From contig OX438751.1 in NCBI GenBank assembly GCA_949316235.1, positions 8,394,413 to 8,458,412 of the forward strand: a DNA stretch of 64,000 bases, given 5' to 3'. Position numbers and translations under genes: made by a program. Under the pieces are notes generated by a model. It ran no database searches. It saw only the letters and a program-made list of their open reading frames with translations, and was not told where the DNA came from. The stretch is from Oegoconia quadripuncta (lineage: Eukaryota; Arthropoda; Insecta; Lepidoptera; Autostichidae). Position 1 is the first letter of the stretch. Every line of letters starts with the position of its first letter. Positions 50,101-57,680 of the stretch are shown here, piece by piece.

Positions 50101-51442
50101 CTATCATGCTACTAGCGCACATAGCTGCTGTATGCCCACCAGCTACACTACACAACCAACATCAGCTAGTGTTCAATTGGTTGCCTTTTAAGACACTCAC
50201 GGGTAAAGACGGATTGTTCTTATTCTACTTTGCTGGGAACCACAGGGCTAAGATTTATTATACTATATTACAAATTGCATAAACGTGAGTCTACGTTGAC
50301 ATTGGCATTCATGTAATTAAACAGAAGTTGTTTTATTTACTCTATGCAGCCGTAATGTGTGACGAACTGGAGCATGTTTTTTATTCTAACTGACGAACAA
50401 ACATAGCTGTTTTATTATTGTAGCATGACTTTTCTTGTTTGAAAATATTACGTCACAAATGATCGTTAACTCGACAATTCAGGATAGTTTAAAACGTCAC
50501 TTATAGATAGAAAATAAAATTCTGTTTTGGGATCGATGAATGGTCGAAGAAATGCTTCGATAGTCGATATTTGATTCGGTATTGGAAAGTTTCTTCGAAA
50601 GCGTATCTGCCCCTTTTTGCTTTACTGCTATGATAATGAACTTTCCTTCATTCCTTCCGTCATTAATTCGCTATTGGTCGAATTTGGCAGTTTGCGATAT
50701 AGTCCATTCCCATAATAAGGGTGATGTTATAATATCGAATTTCCAACCATTTAGAATACAGAGACAGGTATAATAGTTTTTTAACATATTTCAAAACGTC
50801 AACGGTAACGAAAGTCACTGGTAAGTCTACCCTGATAGTTTCCTCTTTCAATCAGCGAGGAAATGTTACCAGATTTCTAGAAACCGTGGCTCGTTGCCCT
50901 AATCTTTCATCGGTATTATTATGATTTAACGTATACAATTTCAAAACAACATACAAAGCACGTCTATAACATCTCTTTACGACGTATATACGTATAAGTT
51001 ATTAGGATGGATCCTCATTTGAGCTTCTTTATGTAGAGCATTTGTGACTCGTCTATTTGTGTTCAAGTGACGTCGACCATATATTCGGGTGCATACACGG
51101 GTTAGACAATTATTCTGGTACTTTGGCATTCTAGGATTATTGATTGCGATATTGTGCCATTTTGGAAATATGGATTTATAGGATTGTGTCATTTGGGATT
51201 ATACCACTTAAAAACAGTTTAATGTAAAACAGGTTATCTCACCTGGCTATGAGCGACATCGCGACGGGGAAAGTGGACATTTCCTTCCCACCCAGTAAGT
51301 AGTCCCTGATGTCCACGACAGTCTTCCGCCGCGAGCCCTTGGCGCTGTACCAGACGCCGCCTGCGCAGGACGTCAAGCAGAGTACGCCGAAGACAACATA
51401 ATCTCCCACTCCAAATCCACCCTCTTTCACGGTGAACGTCAT
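28787..51442 (-). CDS. SLC5-family sodium:solute symporter (SMCT/SMVT-like), 11 coding exons, 607 aa
   Basis: Joined exons (minus strand, 5' to 3'): 51442-51243, 45812-45653, 40142-40077, 35118-35067, 33907-33840, 32344-32190, 31660-31520, 31297-31073, 30758-30577, 30304-30060, 29116-28787. Every junction is GT-AG and all phases agree, giving 607 residues, the usual SLC5 length. Family marks: FGVGDYVVFG (TM1), YLLGGKEMSTFPVAMSLIAS then GVTILGTPAEIYNYGTQYW, VYVPALAFNQLTGVN, GGLRAVVWTDSVQ, YWTCFNSVNQTMVQRYISLP, and a serine pair S356-S357 in LSSMSAVLNA, which aligns with the Na2 sodium site. Two N-glycosylation sequons (N480, N488) sit in a late loop. It is a plasma-membrane protein with 12-13 hydrophobic segments importing small organic anions or vitamins with Na+; the substrate cannot be read from sequence. 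Confidence 0.94.
29997..30048 (+). repeat. Non-LTR 3' tail fragment beside exon 10
   Basis: GAGGCCTTTGCCCAGCAGTG followed by GGACACTATGGGCT and AATAACAATAA, a very common lepidopteran retroposon end, inserted antisense in intron 10. Confidence 0.7.
30060..30304 (-). CDS. Symporter exon 10 (residues 417-498)
   Basis: Two glycine/alanine-rich membrane segments (ATALSAIAASTTCGIFTLG; GAIVGAIAGALMAGTTALGT) and a loop with sequons NFS and NAS. The chosen donor is GTGAGT (30059-30054); another in-frame donor GTAGGT lies 15 nt upstream and would remove VGEIL. A SINE/LINE tail lies 11 bp inside the following intron. Confidence 0.9.
30424..30496 (+). repeat. SINE family A, 3' fragment
   Basis: CCACCTTCGGCTTCACTTCA through AACCCGTCGTGCAT and an A-run, antisense in the short intron 9. 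Confidence 0.75.
30577..30758 (-). CDS. Symporter exon 9 (residues 356-417)
   Basis: SMSAVLNACALVAVEDIMRS corresponds to the conserved Na2-site helix and following loop (family pattern S-x-x-x-x-x-NA...VEDI); a hydrophobic run IVMLLVIEKLGG follows. Acceptor TCTCCCGGCAG, donor GTAAGT. Confidence 0.94.
31073..31297 (-). CDS. Symporter exon 8 (residues 281-356)
   Basis: Hydrophobic ALGIFCIGAILAISLCVWCG, an extracellular loop with Cys (QGGCHPGG), then LLPAFVTYVSKVQHLPGLSG and another membrane segment. Acceptor AATTTCTAG, donor GTGAGG. Confidence 0.94.
31520..31660 (-). CDS. Symporter exon 7 (residues 234-281)
   Basis: Encodes WSFSPYERQTGWGAMFGGF then YWTCFNSVNQTMVQRYISLP. Acceptor CTCAACACAG; the donor is the weaker GTTAGT. 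Thr281 is split. Intron 6 (31661-32189) shows no repeat. Confidence 0.93.
32190..32344 (-). CDS. Symporter exon 6 (residues 183-234)
   Basis: GGLRAVVWTDSVQTGVMFIG is the most diagnostic SLC5 segment, followed by a hydrophobic run and a cytoplasmic loop. Acceptor TTTTTTCTAG, donor GTAAGT. Intron 5 (32345-33839) holds a non-LTR fragment at 32395-32530 and AT-rich sequence. Confidence 0.95.
32395..32530. repeat. Degraded non-LTR fragment in intron 5
   Basis: CACTGCTGGACATAGGTATC and CGCGCCACAGAGTTCAATCT, then CGCATCCAGTCGCTTC, are typical of retroposon-derived lepidopteran sequence. Family is not resolved. Confidence 0.5.
33840..33907 (-). CDS. Symporter exon 5 (residues 160-182)
   Basis: 68 bp: completes Leu160, then TGVNVFAIGGIMVLICGLYT plus VL. 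Acceptor TTTTCCAG, donor GTGAGT. Intron 4 (33908-35066) contains a short non-LTR tail at 34705 and otherwise nothing recognised. Confidence 0.93.
34705..34755 (+). repeat. Non-LTR 3' tail fragment in intron 4
   Basis: GGGGTAGGCGTTTGTCCAGC then AGTGGACGTCTTTCGGC, related to 29997-30048. Confidence 0.55.
35067..35118 (-). CDS. Symporter exon 4 (residues 143-160)
   Basis: Only 52 bp: ILFLPMVVYVPALAFNQ and the first base of Leu160. Acceptor CCATTTCAG, donor GTAAGG. Intron 3 (35119-40076) holds a RTE-like repeat, a LINE relic, a MITE and a family B SINE. Confidence 0.93.
35323..35560 (+). repeat. RTE-like/SINE dispersed repeat in intron 3
   Basis: CTAGCTTTCCGCCCGTGGCT at the left, CCAAATCCGTCCATCCGTG in the body, and CAAACTTTCGCATTTATAAT followed by ATTAG at the right. 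It is the best preserved copy of this family in the window. 35561-37284 shows nothing recognised. Confidence 0.75.
37285..37740 (-). mobile_element. 5'-truncated LINE: ORF2 C-terminus, 3' UTR and (ATGAA)n tail
   Basis: The coding end (37740-37489) is followed on the minus strand by a 3' UTR and then a repeated ATGAA-type tail (about 37285-37300). It lies in intron 3 in the same orientation as the symporter gene. Confidence 0.75.
37489..37740 (-). pseudogene. LINE ORF2 reverse transcriptase protein, C-terminal 83 residues
   Basis: An open 83-codon frame ending in TAA reads RHNVNTRSKNQLAV, SKSFRGQCVRFYNKV and LCKKGYYKISDYI. This is the conserved C-terminal end (HNxxTR ... GxxxYN ... YY) of insect CR1/Jockey-type LINE proteins. 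The frame is intact but the element lacks everything upstream. Confidence 0.75.
37930..38182. mobile_element. Fold-back MITE, left end decayed
   Basis: Same family as 21990-22260: right end TTTTTCACCCTGTATA; the inner palindrome pairs CGAACAACTTTCCACTAGGA with TCCTAGTGGAAAGTTGTTCG, a perfect 20-bp match. Confidence 0.75.
38563..38824 (-). mobile_element. SINE family B, near full length
   Basis: Reversed B box GGGATCGAACCCACGACC (about 38761) and reversed A-box side CTAACCACTATACCAAAC; the body matches 23370-23660 in reverse. It is antisense to no gene frame and sits within intron 3. Confidence 0.8.
38825..40076. other. Intronic, nothing firmly recognised
   Basis: Contains a fragment of the TTTCGCATTTATAA repeat reversed at about 38990-39025, a partial inverted repeat at about 39500-39600 (GAGCGGAACC / GGTTCCGCTC), and a weak family B SINE piece at about 39850-39925. 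Confidence 0.4.
40077..40142 (-). CDS. Symporter exon 3 (residues 121-142)
   Basis: 66 bp encoding YLELRFNRHVRAVASVLFLL plus DE, the conserved YLELRF start of the next cytoplasmic loop and first half of TM4. Acceptor TATGTTGCAG, donor GTAAGA. Intron 2 (40143-45652) holds the hairpin, minisatellite, SINEs and a fold-back transposon. Confidence 0.93.
40143..43490. other. Intronic AT-rich sequence, nothing recognised
   Basis: No repeat family or coding signal assigned. A short direct repetition around GTAGCGATATTT occurs at 41279 and 41340. Confidence 0.4.
43491..43543. repeat. Perfect 24-bp inverted repeat (hairpin)
   Basis: Arms 43491-43514 and 43520-43543 are exact reverse complements around a 5-nt loop TCCCC. 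The arm core is TGTCTTATTCGTCGTTT. Confidence 0.9.
43600..43752. repeat. 11-bp minisatellite (AATAAATAAAT)n
   Basis: About 14 near-identical units. It joins the 3' end of a family B SINE, whose normal tail is (ATTT)n, so it looks like an expanded SINE tail. It generates long Ile/Leu/Tyr/Phe-only reading frames on the minus strand, which are artefacts. Confidence 0.9.
43753..44165 (-). repeat. SINE family B 3' part, split by a family A SINE
   Basis: ATTTCGGACACTTACACCAA (43752-43771) continues after the family A insertion as TCTAGTCCCAAACTAAGC and TACTAGATAACGGA, the same order as at 52738-52805. Confidence 0.75.
43777..44115 (+). mobile_element. SINE family A, full-length copy
   Basis: A-box region GTGGCTCAATG, B box GGTTCGATCCC (43831-43841), complete body, CTTCACTTAACATCAGG tail and a terminal run of 15 A. 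Very similar to 17918-18237. It was inserted after the family B element it splits. Confidence 0.9.
44215..45046 (+). mobile_element. Long fold-back transposon copy 1 (832 bp, about 271-bp arms)
   Basis: TATACAGGGCGTCCC...GGGACGCCCTGTATA. Arms 44215-44486 and 44776-45046 are almost identical reverse complements. The roughly 290-bp centre ends a reading frame with QEGSHFEHLIN and a stop (about 44662-44700), the end of a mariner-type transposase. Each arm carries a B-box-like GGTTCGATTCCCAGCC and an A-run of 9-10. Non-autonomous; TA flanks fit the Tc1/mariner superfamily. Confidence 0.82.
45134..45290 (-). repeat. SINE family B, 3' part
   Basis: GGCTTGTATTATGGATACCA and AAATAAATACATATATAAAT match the body of 38563-38824. 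No tRNA head. Confidence 0.65.
45653..45812 (-). CDS. Symporter exon 2 (residues 67-120)
   Basis: Encodes YVSGVTILGTPAEIYNYGTQ then a long hydrophobic run (TM2 end and TM3), ending LSSSYE. Acceptor CCATACAG, donor GTAAGA, 160 bp, exact phase. The preceding intron (45813-51242) holds family C SINE, LINE relic 48262-48480 and otherwise AT-rich sequence. Confidence 0.95.
45960..46294 (-). mobile_element. SINE family C, full-length tRNA-derived copy
   Basis: On the minus strand: tRNA-like head GTGGCTTAGCGGTTAAGACG with B box AGGTTCGATTCCC (about 46228-46240 in plus coordinates), a body with CATCGGGAGGAAAGCTTGCC, and a 3' end TGCAGTGGGATATTTACGGG followed by (GATGAA)-type repeats. It lies in intron 1 in the gene's orientation. 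Confidence 0.85.
46295..48261. other. Intronic, no recognised gene; overlapping frames at 47413-47974
   Basis: A 168-codon plus-strand frame (47468-47974) and a 123-codon minus-strand frame (47413-47784) overlap. The minus one has a membrane-like VLLFIATLITIACLW followed by RRR, faintly like a membrane anchor, but I cannot assign either. Neither has an obvious splice context. Confidence 0.35.
48262..48480 (-). pseudogene. LINE ORF2 C-terminal relic
   Basis: Minus-strand reading gives KLCSKGCYKISDYFDD (from about 48330 downwards), homologous to LCKKGYYKISDYI of 37489-37740, with decayed sequence around it. Confidence 0.55.
48481..51242. other. Intron 1, AT-rich, nothing recognised
   Basis: No repeat family or coding frame assigned. 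About 49950-50140 is less AT-rich and has partial internal inversions around CGCGCGACGT. Confidence 0.4.
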
Positions 51443-51458
51443 GGTGAGTGGCTTCACG
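51243..51458 (-). CDS. Symporter exon 1 (16 nt 5' UTR plus residues 1-67)
   Basis: The acceptor TTGTTTTACAG lies just above 51458, so the 5' UTR continues in an upstream exon. ATG at 51442-51440 starts MTFTVKEGGFGVGDYVV, a normal distance before TM1. The frame is open upstream to the acceptor, so a longer N-terminus from another exon cannot be excluded. The donor is GTGAGA; Ser67 is split across the intron. It carries TM1 and the LLGGKEMSTFPVAMSLIA segment. Confidence 0.93.
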
Positions 51459-51555
51459 CTGTAAAACAATTGTTTGCATGAAAACGGAAAGTAATAATCT
51501 GGAAAATTTATAAATTAGAAGTTAGCTTTTTATTTCCTTGCTAACACAAACTGAT

Positions 51556-51790
51556 TATATATCGTATACACGGTGAATTTTTGAAGTGGACGCGGATGGC
51601 CAAATCCAAAACTATGAATAACAAAAAGTACCTCAAGGAGTCTCGGGCCCGATTTTGATGTAAACTAAAACTGCATCATTGGATTTTTGAAAATTCCTTA
51701 GCCAGGAATCGAAACCGTTGATTTTGAAAAAAAAAACACACTATTATTACTCCTTTCGATAGTGTCGCCAATAAGGAATGAATTTTGGGA
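51556..51790. repeat. Half element resembling the fold-back arms
   Basis: Starts with a degraded ATACACGGTGAATTTTTGAA end. It carries GCCAGGAATCGAAACCG followed by a run of 10 A and CACAC, then CTTTCGATAG, the same order as in the arms of 44215-45046, though the sequences are not closely alike. Confidence 0.45.
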
Positions 51791-51884
51791 AGTAATGACG
51801 TAGACTAAAGTAAGTTACCAACATGGCCCAGCGAATCAGTAAGTATGCAGGCCGCTTCCAACCGGTCGCTCTGGGAATCTTTGG

Positions 51885-51960
51885 GGGAGGCATAGGCCTC
51901 CACTGCTGAATATAGATTCAGCAGTAGAGCATCCTGCGGCTAATATGATGAATACAGGCG
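51885..51960 (-). repeat. Non-LTR tail fragment
   Basis: GGAGGCATAGGCCTCCACTG with CAGCAGTAGAGCATCCTGCGG, related to the CCCAGCAGTGGGAC tails. 51961-52534 has nothing else recognisable. Confidence 0.4.
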
Positions 51961-52534
51961 GTCTTCTTTACTACTCTAAGAACCTTATTCAACTTTCAAG
52001 GCTGAATATACTAGGTATTTGAAATTTCAAACTATTGAGTAAATTCCCAGATCCGCTGTACAATATTTTTTCATAGGTATTACGCAAATTTTGTAAGTCT
52101 CTCTACAGTATGAATAATCTTACGGTTAGCCGTGAAATGGATTTGATTAGGTACGATCGTGTTTACGTAGGGGAAACCCGGGCAAAACGCATAATAAAAC
52201 GCCATATAATAAAAAATGCTTTTGAAACAAAAGTGTTCCCTTAATTTGTGAAACCCTTATAGGGTATTGTATATGGTAGGCTAAAATTTAATTGTAAGAT
52301 CTTTTATACCATATGATATGCAAAGAACAAATATGAATATGTGTGGGTAAGAAAGATATCGACGTTAATTTATGAAGGAGTTTAGACCACAATTTTATTT
52401 GGTGGAAAGTGAAGATGAAGCACACGATTTTTTTTAAATTTCAATGGATGTGGTACGAGTGGCACGCACAATCAAAAAAATACCCACATGCAAATGTTAG
52501 AAAAATAAAACTGTTTTAAAAATACTATTTGCCT

Positions 52535-52652
52535 GGAAGAGATCGCTGTTATCGATAAGGCGGCCTAATTTGTAGTTTCTTTAAGATATTTAAATGTACC
52601 TTCCATATATTTAAACAATAAAGCGTATTTGATTGATTGATTGATTGACTAT
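52535..52652 (+). repeat. Truncated LINE 3' end with (TTGA)n tail
   Basis: GGAAGAGATCGCTGTTATCG, AAGGCGGCCTAATTTGTAG, AACAATAAAGCGTATTTGA and a (TTGA)n tail at 52631-52649. Confidence 0.75.
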
Positions 52653-52737
52653 TTTTGATGACATGCGATGTTCCGAGAAAGTAGATAGTAACGTATTGCA
52701 TTAAGCAGCATGTATACATAAATACTATGTACCTATT

Positions 52738-52965
52738 AAGTGTTTTCGGAAACTTACACCAATCATCTAGTCCCAACCTAAGCAAAGCTTGTGCTATGAA
52801 AACTAGATAACGGATAATCATACATAAATATTTATATAAACATCCATGACTCGGGAATAAATGTTCGTATTCATTACACAAACATTTACCCCTCGCGGGA
52901 TTCGAACCCGCAACCGTTGGTTTAACTGACAGGATCACTATTCACTACACCTATCATCGTCGATA
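52738..52965 (-). mobile_element. SINE family B, most complete minus-strand copy
   Basis: Right end (5') is tRNA-like: reversed B box GGGATTCGAACCCGCAACC (about 52897) and CACTATTCACTACACC; the body includes TAGATAACGGATAATCAT; the left end is TTTCGGAAACTTACACC. Confidence 0.8.
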
Positions 52966-52997
52966 TTTTATTTAAGATGTACCTCGGGAATAGATAC

Positions 52998-53138
52998 TTA
53001 GGCCCGTATTTTAGAATGTTACTCAAGCAGAGATCTTCGCTTGAGGACAGCTTTATGTAACTTGTACAGTGGCATCTCTTTCTAATTATGCTCAAGCGCA
53101 GATCTACGTTTAACCAACATTCTGAAATACTGGCCTTA
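52998..53138. mobile_element. Short MITE related to 25389-25724
   Basis: Left TTAGGCCCGTATTTTAGAAT and right ATTCTGAAATACTGGCCTTA are inverted. CTCAAGC and GCTTGAG words recur inside. 141 bp. Confidence 0.65.
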
Positions 53139-54060
53139 GACTGGGTAACTGGTATCGTTTCGAAGATATTTAGCATTTATATCACAGTTTGTTTGGTTCA
53201 TCTAAATGATATAATTATTTTATTCTCGACGGTTTTGAAAACTTTGAATTTATATTAGCAAAATTTATTTAACTTTTGACCAGCAACCCGGCTCTTTCAT
53301 CCAAAGACTGAACTGTCACCAAAAAACACCGTATTGCACGCTAACGAGTACTTAATGCCATTCGCAAACGCTTCGAATTCGATAACTGACCGTGCTTAGG
53401 CTATGTACATTATCGTCTCCTCGCAAACTTTAACAGGCGAGCAATGAAATAATTAGCTCGAGGTAAATACGCACTGCGATTTTCAACTTCAATATGGTCT
53501 TTGTAAATAAATCGAACAAACAACGAACTCTACATTGCAAATTGCAATTGACATGTTTTTCAGACATTATTGAGGTCAATATTATTTACAGTGTGCGTGT
53601 TTCTTGTATATGTGTAATTGTGTGTAGACGTTCATCTACATTAAACATAATGAATATTATATAATATTGTGCAAAACATGAATGACATAGATCTCAATCA
53701 AATCTTATTCGTATCCGCATAGCATTGAAGCTATTAGTTCAAATTGTGAAATTATTTATTTGCATCTAATCAATTTCGGTCCTTAAAATTATTACCATAA
53801 TCAAATTGTATTTATAATTTTCAATTAATCAATACAATATCTCTTGGTAGAGTGCTCTGCGTTTTGAAATAAGTTTTATTAAATGTGGTAACGCGGTTAA
53901 ACCCTGCACTTGCACAAATGAGCTCCAAATTACAAAAATTACAAACGAAACAAAAATGATAAATCTTATGTAGTTATCTTAAATATTAAAACATTTGCCT
54001 GAAGTAACTTTAGGGTAAGCAAATTGCAAACTACCCCGTTAATTCTATAGTTCAAACAAA
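53139..54060. other. AT-rich non-coding, nothing recognised
   Basis: No frame or repeat assigned. Confidence 0.45.
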
Positions 54061-54190
54061 CAAAATATTCTTTATTGCACAACGATAATGAATATAATTC
54101 AAGGAAAAACAAACGAGAAAACGGCACAATTTGGCGGCCTTATCTCTAAAAGCGATCTCTTGCAGGCAACTTTTGGGTTAGGAAGCAGTA
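54061..54190 (-). repeat. Truncated LINE 3' end (GATAAGGCCGCC family)
   Basis: Plus view CAAAATATTCTTTATTGCAC and GGCGGCCTTATCTCTAAAAG then GCGATCTCTTGCAGGCAA; this copy keeps more of the 3' UTR than the others. Confidence 0.7.
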
Positions 54191-54410
54191 CCTACGCACA
54201 TAATACGTAGGTAGTGAGAACATAAATTACTTAATTCCCGGTAGGGTCTTAAAATCCAACTTTTCAGTGTTGTTGAACGTCGTTTTCCAAAAACAACATT
54301 GTCCACATACAACAAATAAATTGCACTCTACCTACGCTCTACTTTGATACAAAGAAACTGATGTTTCATCAGTTTGCACAGTAATAAATATCTAATATGT
54401 TTTTGTTTGA

Positions 54411-54560
54411 TATACTTACCTGATGAAGATGATGGATGAATGATAGATGAAATGTTTGACGATAATGATAAATGAGAGTATAATCATAACACTATCATTT
54501 ACTCTAGTACTAAAATGATCTACGCTATCATTTAAAATAGGTCGTTATGCACATTTTAAT
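54411..54560 (-). promoter_or_regulatory. Candidate 5' non-coding exon of the symporter
   Basis: On the minus strand CTTCATCAG|GTAAGTATA at 54420/54419 is a consensus donor. It lies 3 kb upstream of the acceptor at 51459, which needs a partner. The start of this exon and its promoter are not defined. Inference from splice signals only. Confidence 0.3.
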
Positions 54561-54849
54561 CCACCATTGTTTATAAAGTTAATAACGATAATGTCTTAAT
54601 AACAAATATTTTTGTTATTTTAAGTACAGAACATTAAAGGTCGTACAGATATCAAACAGTGTAAAAATCTTGCAACATGCTACCATTTGAAATAGTAAAG
54701 ATTTAATAAAAAGTTGTCCTATGTTTTTATAGCATAGGTAATCATAATTTGCAAATGAATCGTAATTTGCAACATCATATTTAGTTCATCTTACGTCGTA
54801 GTCGTACCGTGTGCCTCTCAGCAATGGAAAAGAACGTATAATAGACCGT

Positions 54850-55151
54850 TGATGGACCGAACGCATGCTACGTTATTGGTGCAAGCGCGAAGTTTCGTTT
54901 CGTCATTGTAGAAGAAGAAAAACTCTTTATTGTACACAACTACGGAGAATCATTGGTGCGACTATAGCCGAGCCGCAAGCACGCTGGCTCATTGGTGCGT
55001 TTGTATCACTATGGACGAGTCGCACGCATGCTGTGTCATTGGTGCGAGTGCATAGCGATGAGGACGAGTCGCACGCATGCAGCGTCATACTGTACGACGT
55101 GCGTATTTCTTTAGACAGGTCACAGCATGCTATATGTATTAGTGTGAAGTT
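54850..55151 (+). repeat. Imperfect tandem repeat of about 47-50 bp
   Basis: Units share GACGAGTCGCACGCATGC ... GTCATTGGTGCGAGTG, with starts near 54853, 54967, 55013, 55061 and 55113. The first and second units are separated by a stretch with GAAGAAAAACTCTTTATTGT, perhaps a LINE-end insertion. A 103-codon frame across it is a by-product of the repeat. Confidence 0.7.
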
Positions 55152-55213
55152 CCCAAAAATGCGATTTCCAAACTGATGTGGTAATTATAACTATTTTTTT
55201 CAAGAAAGATCAT

Positions 55214-55328
55214 ATCCCCAGCGGGATACATGTTTAGTACTCTGTTTATTTTTTTTTGTCATTTTAAATGTCCGCCTGACTAGCTACCACTATCTTATCT
55301 AAAGTATAGCGTTATGCATTGAAAAAAA
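55214..55328 (+). repeat. SINE family A, internally deleted
   Basis: CCCCAGCGGGATACATGTTT, CCGCCTGACTAGCTACCACT and ATCTTATCTAAAG, then directly GCGTTATGCATTG and an A-run; most of the body is missing. Confidence 0.7.
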
Positions 55329-55631
55329 TTCATAAAAATGACTTAATCTGGCCATAAAGTTACAATAAAAAACAACAATAATTTTACAGTTGAACTTGAA
55401 CCTTGCCATTCTCATATGAATATTTATTGTAATTTCTCATTTTGCCGTGAATCGTTATTAAATATTCTAATGATAATTACAAGGGAGTGGGGTGATAACG
55501 TGAACCGTATTGCTTATAATAGCGTTACAATGTGGTATGGAGTCAAGTGCAATTTTAAATGTGTCCATTCGCTTCGTATTAGTCGAATATTTTTATAACA
55601 GGCCATTGATAGTTACAATAAAATTTCCTCT

Positions 55632-56392
55632 GTTTGGGACATAACCAGATCTGGCTGTCCGCATAGTATTTGTACTAAAAAAGAGATCAAAGCAGTGAAG
55701 GAGAATCCCGTCAGAAAGCAAAAGATTTTCACTAGCTAAATGAATATAACCATGTCCCGTATATTAAAAGATGACTTAGGACTTGGAGTTTGTTAAAAAT
55801 TAACAAAAGAAGCTCGTATATAAAAAAAAATCACTGACGAGATTTTTTTTCCAATCGAGCACCATATTTAAAAACAGAATGATCGAAGTAATGCTAAAAC
55901 CTCTATAGAAGATTTTCTATTGGCCAAAAGGATACAACGTTTTGGCTTTGGTGAGGTGTGGATCAAGGTGAAACTGAACCATATTTTAGTAAAAAATTTA
56001 TTAAAACTTCGGCCCAAGTTGATCAAGATAAAGGTTGTTAAGACTATACTAACAATATCATTTTCCATTACCAAGAATGCTTCATGCAGCTAGAGCAGCA
56101 CCAGGTCACAGAGCTTGATCAACAGAAGCGTGACTGGAACGAAATTTTTCTGACTTCATCAGAACTGAAGACTGGCCATCATCTGGTGCCAGTCTTAATC
56201 AGCTCGATTACGATTTATGGCCTTTTTGAGGACATAGCATACTCTAATCGCCATAATACTGTTTAGTCCTTACAACATTCCTTAAGAGTGACAGTGGTAA
56301 ATTTTCTCGTTGAGAAAGTGCCTGTTTCTATCGATAAGTGGCCACACCGGTTAAAGAATTGTATCAGAGCCTATGAGGGTCATTTTGAATAA
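55632..56392 (+). pseudogene. mariner (DD34D) transposase relic
   Basis: Spread over three frames with many stops, it still reads RSGCPHS, KAVKENPVRKQKIF, MSRILKDDLGLG (N-terminal and linker part), then AAPGHRA, FIRTEDWPSSGASLNQLDYD (catalytic region with the D34D Asp) and YEGHFE before the stop at 56390-56392. The order and spacing fit a mariner transposase of about 345 residues shortened by deletions. Terminal inverted repeats were not found. It cannot produce an active enzyme. Confidence 0.85.
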
Positions 56393-57081
56393 ACAACATA
56401 TCTGTTAAATGCTTATTTGTAAGCTGTTTGGAAAGCAATAATTTTTCATTGAAAAATCTCAGCCATACTTAAGGCCGCTGGTTTAATCGATTTATTGACA
56501 AGTAAAATCTCTGGCCTTACGCGTCACAATGTTTATTCCAAAGGTATACTTAGCCATCCCAAACATAAACAAGCGTTTGAGTTTGCCAAACATTAACATT
56601 TTAATGACTGAAACAGGGCCTATAATCTACCTATCGAAATGTACAGATATGAACACGTGACACAAATGTACATATTTTTTGGCCTAAAGTATATTAGTCG
56701 CCTTTTACGACACCCACGAGAAAAGTTAGTTTCTGGATATTGCCGCTGCTCCGCTTCCGCTACCCCTTTTCAGTTTATCGCCTTAAATCAATATCCATTT
56801 CTGGGCCTAATCAGGCGACTCTTTCAATAGTTTCGCAGACTTCGCGCGAGACCACATGCCAAACGTTTGTACAAGATACTAAAAAGAAAAAGAAATCAGT
56901 CCTTTTTCAAGCTATGACGGTTTTTTAACATTCGTAGACGCAGGGTCTGAAGAAGATCAGTTACTTTTAAATGAGCTGCTAAGGATCTATTATTATTTTT
57001 TTATTATTATTTTTATTACTGATTCGTAATTAGAAAATTATATTATTAACTCACTTTGAATTCCGAAATGATAGATGTGCT
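56393..57081. other. Non-coding, nothing recognised
   Basis: Two overlapping 60-codon frames at 56639-56928 show no family similarity. Confidence 0.4.
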
Positions 57082-57192
57082 TGGAAGAGATCGCTATTAG
57101 CGATAAAGCTGCCTAATTTGTAATTTCTATAAGATATTTAAATGTACTACACTAAGTTCCTTGTGTTAAACAATAAAGTGTATTTGACTGAT
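57082..57192 (+). repeat. Truncated LINE 3' end (GATAAGGCCGCC family)
   Basis: GGAAGAGATCGCTATTAGCG, AAGCTGCCTAATTTGTAATT and AACAATAAAGTGTATTTGAC, the plus-strand twin of 52535-52652. 57193-57680 shows nothing else. Confidence 0.72.
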
Positions 57193-57680
57193 TCGCTTTC
57201 ATTTATGAAGGAAAAATAGTTTTGTAGAGCGGCCATTATAAAATCTTTTTTACGTTCATGTTTTCAATGATTAAATATTTTTGCAAATGCATCATGCGTT
57301 TTAGACCACATCACATCATGAAATATAGATATTTGTAATGATTCTGTCTGACGGATACATTTTCATTCGTAAAAACATTGCGTTTCTGCTGCAAGAGAGA
57401 GTAGGGACATTTATTTGATTTTGTTTGTTGCGATAGTTCATTAGGGTGGGGTTCTACTTAGTAGATATTTTGTTTTAGATGGTTTTAGATGTGTTATATT
57501 ATCATACAGTCAAATAATCCTTCTATCAGATTTTTTCGTGGATATCTAATTGGGTTTTTTTCTGTACCAAGATAAGACGAAAATCAATTTCATCAGCATC
57601 ATCATCCAGGCCACACTAATCCACCGCTAGACATATATATTTTCTAAGACGAGCCACAGAACAGAGATTTTTTTTTCCGA

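Noticed and set aside
54865..55176. 103-codon protein
   Set aside because: Encoded by the tandem repeat; the repeats give recurrent peptides without domain structure.
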